Positions 6,346-14,184 of a stretch of 35,551 nt of DNA are shown here, in pieces; position 1 is the first letter of the stretch; each line of letters begins with the position of its first letter. Below the pieces are notes generated by a model. It made no database searches and had not been told where the DNA came from. It saw only the letters and a list, made by a program, of their open reading frames with translations. Made by a program: the position numbers and the translations under genes. This DNA comes from Minisyncoccota bacterium (lineage in GTDB: Bacteria > Patescibacteriota > Minisyncoccia > Minisyncoccales > CG1-02-41-26): NCBI GenBank assembly GCA_028712605.1, contig JAQTPV010000003.1, forward strand, positions 1-35,551, read 5' to 3'.

Positions 6346-8017
6346 GTTGCATAAAAAAGAAGTTGAAAAAGATATTGCTCGCGAATTAACCAAAGCCCGA
6401 CTAAAAACCCGGAAAGATTTGGATTACTTTAAGCGCCAGATGGCTAAAAAGCATAAAATAACTTGTCTAAAAACCTCGGACTTACTTAAAATCTATCACG
6501 AAACTAACAAAAGTGAAAGCAAAAAAGCAAGCCCGCATCTAGAGAAACTATTAGTTAAGCGGCCGATGCGCTCTTTGTCTGGCATTGTTAATGTTTCGGT
6601 TTTAACCAAGCCTTATCCCTGCCCGGGAAAGTGTATTTTTTGCCCCACCCAAAAAAATATTCCCAAAAGCTATCTAGCCAAGGAGCCGGCTGTTCAACGA
6701 GCCATTTTAAATAAGTTTAACCCTTATCAACAAGTTTGGATGCGGCTTTTATCCTTAAAAGAAACTGGTCACCCAATAGATAAGGTGGAGTTAAGAATAA
6801 TTGGCGGCACTTGGAGTTATTATCCAAAAAGATATCAGGAATGGTTTATGGCCCAGTGCCACAAGGCCTGCAACGATTTTCCGCTAAAAAGGGTTCCGGC
6901 TCAATCAACAAAACTTAATTTCGTTAAGCTGCAACGGCAAAATGAAAAAGCTAAATGCCGACTTGTCGGTATTGCCATTGAAACCAGGCCAGACTATATC
7001 AATTCAAAGGAAATTAAATGGATGAGGAGTTTGGGCATCACTAAAGCGGAGTTGGGGGTACAAAGTATTGACAATAAAGTTTTAAATCTAAACCAGCGAG
7101 GCCATGGAGTAAAAGAAATTATTGAAGCCACCCACTTACTTAAAGATGCTGGCTTTAAGGTATCTTATCAAATGATGCCTGGACTTTATGGCTCCAATGT
7201 CAAGAAGGATCTGGCCGTATTTAAAGAAATTTTCACCAACCCTGATTTTAAACCCGATTACTTAAAAATCTATCCCTTAGCCCTAGTTAAAAACACCAAG
7301 CTATACAATCTTTACCAACAAGGCAAGTTCAAGCCCTATTCTGAAAAAGAATTAACCAAACTTTTGGTGGAAATTAAAAAATTAATTCCCCACTGGGTTA
7401 GAGTAGAAAGGGTAATTCGCGATATCCCTTCGGGTGACATCGTGGAGGGCGGCAGTAAAATTTTAAATTTAAGAGAGGTTGCTTTAGCTGAAATGGCCAA
7501 GCAAGGCATATCTTGCCAGTGCGTACGCTGCCGCGAAGTTAAAGAAAACTATGATGCTAAAGAAAAATTATATTTATTTAAAGAAACTTACGAGGCTTCA
7601 GCTGGGCAGGAAATATTTTTAAGTTTTGAAAACAAATCCCGTACTAAACTTTATGCCTTACTCCGCCTCCGTCTCCCCCAATCATCAGTAGCAGCTGAAA
7701 TTCCGTTGATTTTTCCAGCCTTAAAAGAGGCGGCAATTATCCGTGAATTGCACACTTATGGCCAAATGGCCCAGATAAATAATTTAAAAAATCATAAAGG
7801 CGCCCAGCATAAGGGCTTGGGTAAAAAACTTCTCCAAGAAGCAGAAAAAATTACGAAAGAATCCAGCTATAAAAAAACTTGTGCCAAACAACGCCGAAGC
7901 ACCTGTGCTGAGCAACGCCGAAGCATAGCTGTTATTTCAGCTATCGGCGTTCGCCCTTACTACCGCAAACTCTTCTTTAAACTCAAAGATACCTATATGG
8001 TCAAAAACTTAAAATAA
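6344..8017 (+). CDS. elp3: Elp3 homologue (radical SAM + GNAT, tRNA U34 carboxymethylation)
   Basis: KRPMRSLSGIVNVSVLTKPYPCPGKCIFCPTQ...RIIGGTWSYYPKRYQEWF...VGIAIETRPDYI...LGVQSIDNKVLNLNQRGH...SYQMMPGLYGSNVKKDLAVFKEIFTNPDFKPDYLKIYPL...RVIRDIPSGDIVEGG..NLREVALAEM...IRELHTYGQM...HKGLGKKLLQEAEKI...AIGVRPYYRKLFFKL: strongly Elp3-like across both domains. Confidence 0.95.
   Translation: MLHKKEVEKDIARELTKARLKTRKDLDYFKRQMAKKHKITCLKTSDLLKIYHETNKSESKKASPHLEKLLVKRPMRSLSGIVNVSVLTKPYPCPGKCIFCPTQKNIPKSYLAKEPAVQRAILNKFNPYQQVWMRLLSLKETGHPIDKVELRIIGGTWSYYPKRYQEWFMAQCHKACNDFPLKRVPAQSTKLNFVKLQRQNEKAKCRLVGIAIETRPDYINSKEIKWMRSLGITKAELGVQSIDNKVLNLNQRGHGVKEIIEATHLLKDAGFKVSYQMMPGLYGSNVKKDLAVFKEIFTNPDFKPDYLKIYPLALVKNTKLYNLYQQGKFKPYSEKELTKLLVEIKKLIPHWVRVERVIRDIPSGDIVEGGSKILNLREVALAEMAKQGISCQCVRCREVKENYDAKEKLYLFKETYEASAGQEIFLSFENKSRTKLYALLRLRLPQSSVAAEIPLIFPALKEAAIIRELHTYGQMAQINNLKNHKGAQHKGLGKKLLQEAEKITKESSYKKTCAKQRRSTCAEQRRSIAVISAIGVRPYYRKLFFKLKDTYMVKNLK
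7880..7927 (+). repeat. In-frame tandem repeat, 2 x 24 bp, inside the elp3 GNAT region
   Basis: TGTGCCAAACAACGCCGAAGCACC / TGTGCTGAGCAACGCCGAAGCATA encoding CAKQRRST-CAEQRRSI. Confidence 0.9.
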
Positions 8018-8053
8018 AAATCCCAAACAATAATTTAGAATTTTAATTTTTTC

Positions 8054-8088
8054 GTAAGATAGAAGCATCTCTAATGCTTCTATCTTAC
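8054..8088. repeat. Perfect 15-bp inverted repeat (hairpin) between convergent elp3 and fucI
   Basis: GTAAGATAGAAGCAT-CTCTA-ATGCTTCTATCTTAC, perfect 15-bp arms and 5-nt loop. Confidence 0.9.
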
Positions 8089-8097
8089 ATTCTGACA

Positions 8098-9828
8098 CTA
8101 GGCATACAAAGGACCTAGTGCCTTACAAACCTCACGATCTCCACCAAGCCGTGTCCACAGCGTTGGACGGAATATACGGTTTTCCGCTATGTTTATGTTA
8201 TGGTAGTCAACAGGTATACGGAGCATCGCCGCCATTATCATGACTTCCTCACCAATGTGACCAATAGCCGCTGAAACGTGGTTCGGGTCAATTCCTCTGC
8301 TCATAACGTCAAAAGTATCTATATTATCAGCCCTAACGAAAGTGTCTGGCCACGTAGGGTCGGTTCTCATACGAACGTAATCGGCAACATTCTCTGGCAG
8401 TTCCACTGTATGCCCTTCTATCACAGTAAGCGTCACGTCCTGCCCAATTCGGTTGAACCGGATCATTGTGATCGGTAGCTCACCCGGTGTGACGAAATGC
8501 GTAGAAAGACCATCGGCAGGAAAGTATCCAAGACCGGCTGGATGCCATTCTGTTCCCTCAATCGCCTGCTGCATCCTTTCTTCAGCAGGTAAAAGTGCGG
8601 GATCGGTAGCCCAATCAAGCGCCGCTGGTCCGCTGTTGATTAAATGCAGAAATCCTGTCGGTGCAACTGAACTCATATCAAAGCCAGTTGCTTCTTTAAT
8701 CTTTTTTGGAGACCAGTAAGTTCTAAGGTCAGCAAACAGTGCAGAAAAACCAGTAAGCATAACACCCCACTGCATGCCCATACCATTCATAAAGTCGTTC
8801 TCTGTGGCATGGACTATGGGCGCCCTAAGACCATTCCAGTCAAATGTGCTGGAGTTGATGGCTTCCGGGAAGTCAAAATTCGGATACCAGTCTGTCCAGT
8901 AGCGTTGTCCAGCAGTTCCACCAAACAGAGCATTGGTTCCCTGTGATCTTTCCTCGTCCCCTATAACATCATTTCCACGCATAATATCACGAACAACAAG
9001 AGTCATTGGAACAAGAAAATCCACTAACTTTATAACATCAAGCCCATTCCTTTTACCTTTTGGATCGATACGCCCACCAAAACTTTCAAAAAACCATTCA
9101 GTTGCTTTTTTGGCTTCATCCTTGTCGTACATCTCTTTCTGTATACGCATCAGGACTTCGATCTGGTCAACGTGAGCAAGCTTCATACCGAACCATCTGG
9201 CGAGTATGTCACTGACAAGTTCAGACCCGGCGATTCCCATAGATACGTGACCTATACTGGCGTAGCTCTTACCCCTCATTATGATTACGGAACCGGCGCA
9301 TTTCAGGAATTGGGTAATTTTTTTGATACTTTCTGGATGTAGTGGAGCCGCAGGATCCATATCCTCAACATCAGGCGGATAGACACAAAACACAGGATTT
9401 TTATGTGCTGTCGCTGATGCTCTTTTGGAATTTAACAAGACTGCACCTGGCCATGCAGTTCCATTCATGGCTTCGTAAGCAGTTATCCATTCTGGATGAC
9501 CGAAGAAGGCTGTCTCCCATCCCATTGACCAAGTAGACATAGAGTTGATAACAATGCTGACACCAGCCTGCTCAAACTCTTTCTGCACTATCGCCGCATC
9601 TCGTGGTCCGCCGACGGGAACACTGCCTTTGACGACCTTCAGCTTTGTGCCATCGTACATCTCAATTGTTTCAGCAAGCCTTACAACCTTATCAAGACGA
9701 TTCATGACGACTGGCATCTGTTGTGCTTTTACGCTACCTTCTGGAACGCCTGACACTGGATAGGTTCTTGGATCTATTGCGGTACAGATTCCTACTGTTG
9801 GTGGATTGCCTACTAATTCACGGTTCAT
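8098..9828 (-). CDS. fucI: L-fucose isomerase (FucI-like)
   Basis: 576 aa; MRGKSYASIGHVSMGIAGS, GQRYWTDWYPNFDFPEAINSSTFDWNGLRAPIVHATENDF, FADLRTYWSPKKIKEATG, LHLINSGPAALD, ATLEW-like GTEWHPAGLGYF, AAMLRIPVDYHN match L-fucose isomerase; SD AAGGAG before ATG. Confidence 0.94.
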   Translation of the reverse strand: MNRELVGNPPTVGICTAIDPRTYPVSGVPEGSVKAQQMPVVMNRLDKVVRLAETIEMYDGTKLKVVKGSVPVGGPRDAAIVQKEFEQAGVSIVINSMSTWSMGWETAFFGHPEWITAYEAMNGTAWPGAVLLNSKRASATAHKNPVFCVYPPDVEDMDPAAPLHPESIKKITQFLKCAGSVIIMRGKSYASIGHVSMGIAGSELVSDILARWFGMKLAHVDQIEVLMRIQKEMYDKDEAKKATEWFFESFGGRIDPKGKRNGLDVIKLVDFLVPMTLVVRDIMRGNDVIGDEERSQGTNALFGGTAGQRYWTDWYPNFDFPEAINSSTFDWNGLRAPIVHATENDFMNGMGMQWGVMLTGFSALFADLRTYWSPKKIKEATGFDMSSVAPTGFLHLINSGPAALDWATDPALLPAEERMQQAIEGTEWHPAGLGYFPADGLSTHFVTPGELPITMIRFNRIGQDVTLTVIEGHTVELPENVADYVRMRTDPTWPDTFVRADNIDTFDVMSRGIDPNHVSAAIGHIGEEVMIMAAMLRIPVDYHNINIAENRIFRPTLWTRLGGDREVCKALGPLYA

Positions 9829-10007
9829 TATCGTTCTCCTTTCTTCTTTGAGTTAAAAAAACGTAGCCCTCGCAGGATAAAACAACAAAATGAAATATTC
9901 ATCACCTCTTTTCACTATGGTAATAATAAGAACTAAAATAAAATTATCAAAACTTAAATATTTTTATCCTATCACCCACAACCCTCATGTCAAGCTAAAA
10001 TAATTCA

Positions 10008-10028
10008 GGGACGTTGTTCCAACGTCCC
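10008..10028 (-). terminator. Hairpin downstream of ferredoxin gene
   Basis: GGGACGTTG-TTC-CAACGTCCC perfect 9-bp stem; on minus followed by TGAATTATTTTAG, a weak U tail. Confidence 0.45.
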
Positions 10029-10054
10029 CCTATATTTGATTCATCTTTAGCATA

Positions 10055-10255
10055 TCACCTCTTTTTAATTCTTATAGCGCCGTGCCCACAGGCTTCTGCA
10101 CACGTTCCACAGCCACAACATTTATTTAGGTTAATCTTTGGTACCTTACCTTTTGGACACGTCAAGGCTTTAATTTCACAAGTTCCCTTACAGCCCCCAC
10201 ACTTCTTACACTTCGTCTCATCTATTTCCGCTACCCAAAAAGATTTTTTTTCCAA
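10055..10255 (-). CDS. Small 4Fe-4S ferredoxin-like protein
   Basis: ORF 10055..10318; likely TTG start at 10255 preceded by GAGGGGGTG. CKKCGGCKGTC...CCGCGTCAEACGHGAI: the second motif is canonical CxxCxxCxxxC. Confidence 0.75.
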   Translation of the reverse strand: MEKKSFWVAEIDETKCKKCGGCKGTCEIKALTCPKGKVPKINLNKCCGCGTCAEACGHGAIRIKKR

Positions 10256-10268
10256 TAAATTCACCCCC

Positions 10269-10517
10269 TCAAAAATTAAAGTAATTTTTTTGTGGAAAGT
10301 TAGAGAATGGCGCCTCAATATCTCCTAACTGTAACGCCTCGGCTGAACAAAGTTCAATACATCCGCCACAGCCATTGCACAACTCCAAGATAACTACTGG
10401 TGCACTATGTAGTATCTGTAACTGTACTGCCGAACACATCTTAACTGTTCGAAAATACACAACACATATTCCACCACATCCGCCACATTTTGAGGTATCA
10501 AGAATAACTCTTTTCAC
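10269..10517 (-). CDS. Small ferredoxin-like Cys-rich protein
   Basis: GTG start with G-rich SD (GGGGGGGTGGAAA); KCGGCGGICVVYFRTVKMC...ELCNGCGGCIELCSAEAL: C-terminal CxxCxxCxxxC motif. Confidence 0.7.
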   Translation of the reverse strand: MKRVILDTSKCGGCGGICVVYFRTVKMCSAVQLQILHSAPVVILELCNGCGGCIELCSAEALQLGDIEAPFSNFPQKNYFNF

Positions 10518-10581
10518 TTTCCACCCCCCCTATAAAATTTATGGGCCAAAAGTTTTTAAGCTCTTAACCCATAATGTTCAT

Positions 10582-11817
10582 TTAGGCAGCCCAAGGTGTC
10601 CCATCAAACATCTTAGTACCCCTCTTCTGCATCCCGGTCAGAATCTGTCCAATTCTATAGGCATGGGCCTCATTGGCGTCAGTATTTATTTTAGCTACAT
10701 CTTCAAAGGTTGGCGTTTTCTTAGCCAAACTTGCAACCGCAGCAACAATGTTTCCGTCGCATTCAGAAGCCTGAAAAACATCTTCTAATTCTGCGGAATA
10801 AGACTTATCCAATGCGACTCTTATGTTAGCGATAATCGGATCTGCTTGGTAAATTTTAACCTTGTCTTCCAGCATACGCCAATAATCAACACAATGTAGC
10901 AAGAACAGCTTCAAGCCCTCAACCGTGGTAGTCGTTCTAACTGGTCGGCAGTCAAACTCAATAACTCCATCCCAACTACGCTCCTTAAGCATTAAGCAGA
11001 TCATAAAGTCTGAAGCCAACACACTGCCAATACCAGGTGCCAAGTCACAATCCATGCGAGCGGGTATCTGCCCGCCAAAATGTATAAATGGCGCCAAAAG
11101 ACCAAGTTCCAGCAGTTCGCCCAGTTCAAAGACCGGGTCCATCCCCAGCATAGACACATGCTGCGGGTATTCGGGATTAATGAAAATCCTCCCCTGATAC
11201 TTGGGGTCGCTGAAAACTTTCATAATTCCCGCAGCCGCAGAAGAACCAGTGCCAGCATAGCTGCCCAGCAATCTTGGTTCATAAAGTTTGGTTTCAATGG
11301 TATATTTGAAATCATAGCCCTTGGCAATGGCATAATCAACGCAAGCCTTAATACCAAGTAGGTACTTCATCCATCCCCTGCCAGCATCCTGTTCATAGCA
11401 ACCATCCTGCCCCTCTCTGCCGCCCCAGAAAATAATGTATTTAGCGCCTAAAACATAAGCAGCATCCATGGATTTACAACCCTTCACTATCGCTGCTTGG
11501 ACCACATCTGGATAGGGCGAAGAAAAAGCGCCGGAACGAAAACAAGGGTTACTGAAAAGATTGGTAGTAAAGTTATATACTTGGAGCCTGTATCGTTTAA
11601 GCTGCTCCTTCACACTGTTAAGAACATCTATTATTGTGCCCTCAGAAGCGTCATCATCATAAAGGTCCCTATCATGAAAGCTTATTTTCTTGATACCCGC
11701 TTCAGCACAGCCCGCCAACCCAGCTTCTAGTTCCCAAGCGCGCGTGGCTATACCAAAAGGGTCTCCCCCGCCGCTCACTAAGCACCAGGCACCTATGGAA
11801 AAATCGTAATACCTCAT
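10582..11817 (-). CDS. Xylose isomerase-like TIM-barrel sugar isomerase
   Basis: MRYYDFSIGAWCLVSGGGDPFGIATRA..., FHDRDLYD, YIIFWGGREGQDG, TIETKLYEPR, INPEYPQH, MDCDL, EFDCRPVRT follow the xylose isomerase order of motifs. Start at 11817 preferred because GGAGGATGATTCT precedes it. Confidence 0.85.
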   Translation of the reverse strand: MRYYDFSIGAWCLVSGGGDPFGIATRAWELEAGLAGCAEAGIKKISFHDRDLYDDDASEGTIIDVLNSVKEQLKRYRLQVYNFTTNLFSNPCFRSGAFSSPYPDVVQAAIVKGCKSMDAAYVLGAKYIIFWGGREGQDGCYEQDAGRGWMKYLLGIKACVDYAIAKGYDFKYTIETKLYEPRLLGSYAGTGSSAAAGIMKVFSDPKYQGRIFINPEYPQHVSMLGMDPVFELGELLELGLLAPFIHFGGQIPARMDCDLAPGIGSVLASDFMICLMLKERSWDGVIEFDCRPVRTTTTVEGLKLFLLHCVDYWRMLEDKVKIYQADPIIANIRVALDKSYSAELEDVFQASECDGNIVAAVASLAKKTPTFEDVAKINTDANEAHAYRIGQILTGMQKRGTKMFDGTPWAA

Positions 11818-11999
11818 AGAATCATCCTCCAATATGAAGCCAAATTAATTTTTGGCTTGTTAAAGATACATAAACAAAAAGCTACTTAGTAATAGCCTAA
11901 GCCCCTAGATTTTAAATGTCAATCTTTTGCATATTTTATTTGATTTTTTGGCTAAAAAAAATATACTTAAGCTAAGGTCGATTCATAACTCATAATTTA

Positions 12000-12782
12000 G
12001 TGTTTAAAAATATGTTAGAATTTTTAGGTTTGGGAACAACCATTATCGGCTTCATCGTAATTGTGTTTGGTTTGGGCGGCTTAAGGGTTGTGCAACAATA
12101 CCAGCGCGGCGTGGTGCTGACTTTAGGCCGATACACGAGCACTAGGGAGCCAGGCTTAACTTGGATTTTCCAAGGCATCCAGAGAATGATTAAAGTGGAT
12201 ATGAGGATTAATACAGCCGATATCCCCAGACAGGAAGCTATCACCAAGGATAATGTGCCCGTGGGCATTAACGCTGTTGTTTACTACAAAGTGGAAAAGG
12301 CTGAAGACGCCATTCTAAAAGTGGAAAACTACCCCTATGCTGTTCAGCAGTATGCCTTAGCAGCCTTAAGAGATATTGTGGGTGGGGTGGAATTAGACAC
12401 CTTGCTGACTGAAAGAGACCGCTTGGCCACGGAAATCAAAAAAATGGTGGATGTGGAAACCGAGCCTTGGGGCGTTGATGTAACTGCCATTAAAATGCAG
12501 GATATTGAATTGCCAGCTGGTATGAAGCGAGCTATGGCTGCTCAAGCAGAATCCGAAAGAGAAAAGAGGGCCATTATCATTAAAGCCGAGGGTGAAGTGA
12601 AAGCCGCCGAAAACTTAACTCAAGCGGCTCGTATGTTATCGGCTGTTCCAGGCGGCTTATCTATGAGAACTTTAGAAACAATTGACCGGTTGCAAGCTGA
12701 TCCATCAAAAACCGTGATTTTTGCTTTGCCCGTAGAAATCATGGAAGGCTTTAAATCAATTATTGAAAGCCGCAAAAGTTAG
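12000..12782 (+). CDS. SPFH/stomatin-like (slipin) protein
   Basis: RVVQQYQRGVVLTLGRYTSTREPGLTWIF, TKDNVPVGINAVVYYKV, VENYPYAVQQYALAALRDIVGGVELDTLLTERDRL, PWGVDVTAIKMQDIELPAGMKRAMAAQAESEREKRAIIIKAEGE are diagnostic. ORF starts at 12000 as GTG; an internal Met (MLEFLGLG) is an alternative. Confidence 0.95.
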   Translation: MFKNMLEFLGLGTTIIGFIVIVFGLGGLRVVQQYQRGVVLTLGRYTSTREPGLTWIFQGIQRMIKVDMRINTADIPRQEAITKDNVPVGINAVVYYKVEKAEDAILKVENYPYAVQQYALAALRDIVGGVELDTLLTERDRLATEIKKMVDVETEPWGVDVTAIKMQDIELPAGMKRAMAAQAESEREKRAIIIKAEGEVKAAENLTQAARMLSAVPGGLSMRTLETIDRLQADPSKTVIFALPVEIMEGFKSIIESRKS

Positions 12783-12806
12783 GTAATCAAAATTAATTCA
12801 TAAAAC

Positions 12807-12834
12807 AAAAACGCCCCTTAAAAGGGGGTGTTTT
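12807..12834 (+). terminator. Intrinsic terminator after slipin gene
   Basis: AAAACGCCCC...GGGGTGTTTT followed by TTTTATTATT. Confidence 0.75.
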
Positions 12835-12846
12835 ATTATTGAAAAG

Positions 12847-13500
12847 CTACCTGATCTCTTTTAAAAATTGTTCGGCCAATTGACCCGTACCCTCCTCGCT
12901 AATAAAAAACGATTTCCAAACAACCACAATATCAGCGTCATTGAGAATGGCTCGCTGCACTTCAGTAAACTCATCGCCACCGGCCACTGCAATTAAAATA
13001 TCAAAATTATTTTTGATAATACCAATTTCGTAATAAGGCAGTTCTTTTTCTTTATTGAAGCTTTCTTCATCAACTCCCCGATGCAAAATAACAACCGTAG
13101 GCGGTACTTTTAATTTTTCCAAAACGGCCGAAGGGGTTTTAACATTCATCATATCCACCATGGAATCCAAATGGTGTTTTTGGCATTCAGTAATAAACAA
13201 ATCAATTGTTTCAATCGGGGCAACCCCCAAGCAAACAACAGCTGAAGCCCCAGCCTGTGAAGCCATTTTCACCTCCCAGTCAGCTAAATCAGCTGTTTTT
13301 AAATCAGCTACAATATAGCCCTTGCCACCTCTGGCTGATTTTAAATATCGTACTACATTAATACCCTCTGATTTAATCAAAGGAGTGCCAGCCTCAAGCA
13401 AAATCCGCCGATCGTGCGGCAACTGAGCAATAATTTTTTGTGCTTCAAACAAATTACTGTTCAAAGCCACCTGTAAATATTTTTGCCCTCTTTTTAACAT
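12847..13500 (-). CDS. HPS/OMPDC-superfamily protein (3-hexulose-6-phosphate synthase-like), copy 1
   Basis: LLEAGTPLIKSEGINVVRYL, VADLKTAD (DxKxxD), ASAVVCLGVAP, MVDMMNV, LHRGVDE, IAVAGGDEF. Confidence 0.85.
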   Translation of the reverse strand: MLKRGQKYLQVALNSNLFEAQKIIAQLPHDRRILLEAGTPLIKSEGINVVRYLKSARGGKGYIVADLKTADLADWEVKMASQAGASAVVCLGVAPIETIDLFITECQKHHLDSMVDMMNVKTPSAVLEKLKVPPTVVILHRGVDEESFNKEKELPYYEIGIIKNNFDILIAVAGGDEFTEVQRAILNDADIVVVWKSFFISEEGTGQLAEQFLKEIR

Positions 13501-13503
13501 AGC

Positions 13504-14166
13504 CTACTTCATCTCCCTTAAAAAATCTTTGGCCAATTCAGCCATTTTTGCTGGGTTGTCATAAAATGCCCTCCACACCACAGCAATGTCAGCGTCATTA
13601 AAAATAGCCTGGCCCGCCTCCTTAAATGTTTCTCCACCGGCTACAGAAACAGCGATATCATATGTTTCTTTTATCCTTTGAATGTGATGAAAGGGAATTT
13701 CTTTTTCTTTATTGTCTGCCTCATCAACACCCAAATGGATTACTACGATATTAGGTAAATTTCTCAATTTACCTAAAACTTCAAAAGGAAATTCTACATT
13801 CATCATATCCACCATGGAGTCAATACCTGCTGAATGACATTCCAAAACAAATTGCTCAATGGCTTCTACGGGAGCTAAGCCCAAACAAGTAGCCGCTGAT
13901 GCACCAGCTACGGCCGCCAGCTTAACTTCGGTGGCGCCCCTATCCATGCATTTTAAATCCGCCACAATATATCCCAGCTTGCCTAACTTTAGGCTCCACC
14001 AATTTCTCAAGGCACTAATGCCTCTTTGGCCATAATGCTTAATAAAGGGAGTGCCAGCCTCAAGCAAAATCCGCTCGGAAGCAGGTAAAAGGTAAACCAT
14101 CCTTTCCACTTCACCCATGGAACGGTTTAAGGCAATCTGCAAATAATGTTGTTTTTTATCCAGCAT
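13504..14166 (-). CDS. HPS/OMPDC-superfamily protein, copy 2
   Basis: LLEAGTPFIKHYGQRGISAL, VADLKCMD (DxKxxD), ASAATCLGLAPVEAIEQF, MVDMMNV, IHLGVDE, VSVAGG; clear paralogue of 12847..13500. Confidence 0.85.
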   Translation of the reverse strand: MLDKKQHYLQIALNRSMGEVERMVYLLPASERILLEAGTPFIKHYGQRGISALRNWWSLKLGKLGYIVADLKCMDRGATEVKLAAVAGASAATCLGLAPVEAIEQFVLECHSAGIDSMVDMMNVEFPFEVLGKLRNLPNIVVIHLGVDEADNKEKEIPFHHIQRIKETYDIAVSVAGGETFKEAGQAIFNDADIAVVWRAFYDNPAKMAELAKDFLREMK

Positions 14167-14184
14167 CTTAATTGTTTACTCATT

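Noticed and set aside
10014-10788. Plus-strand ORFs 10014..10328 and 10375..10788
   Set aside because: Antisense to ferredoxin and isomerase genes with Cys motifs; low plausibility as proteins.
8278-11730. Plus-strand ORFs opposite fucI, ferredoxins and the xylose-isomerase-like gene
   Set aside because: Shadow ORFs in reverse complement of strongly supported genes.
11990-12268. Minus-strand ORF opposite the slipin gene
   Set aside because: Shadow of a diagnostic SPFH coding sequence.
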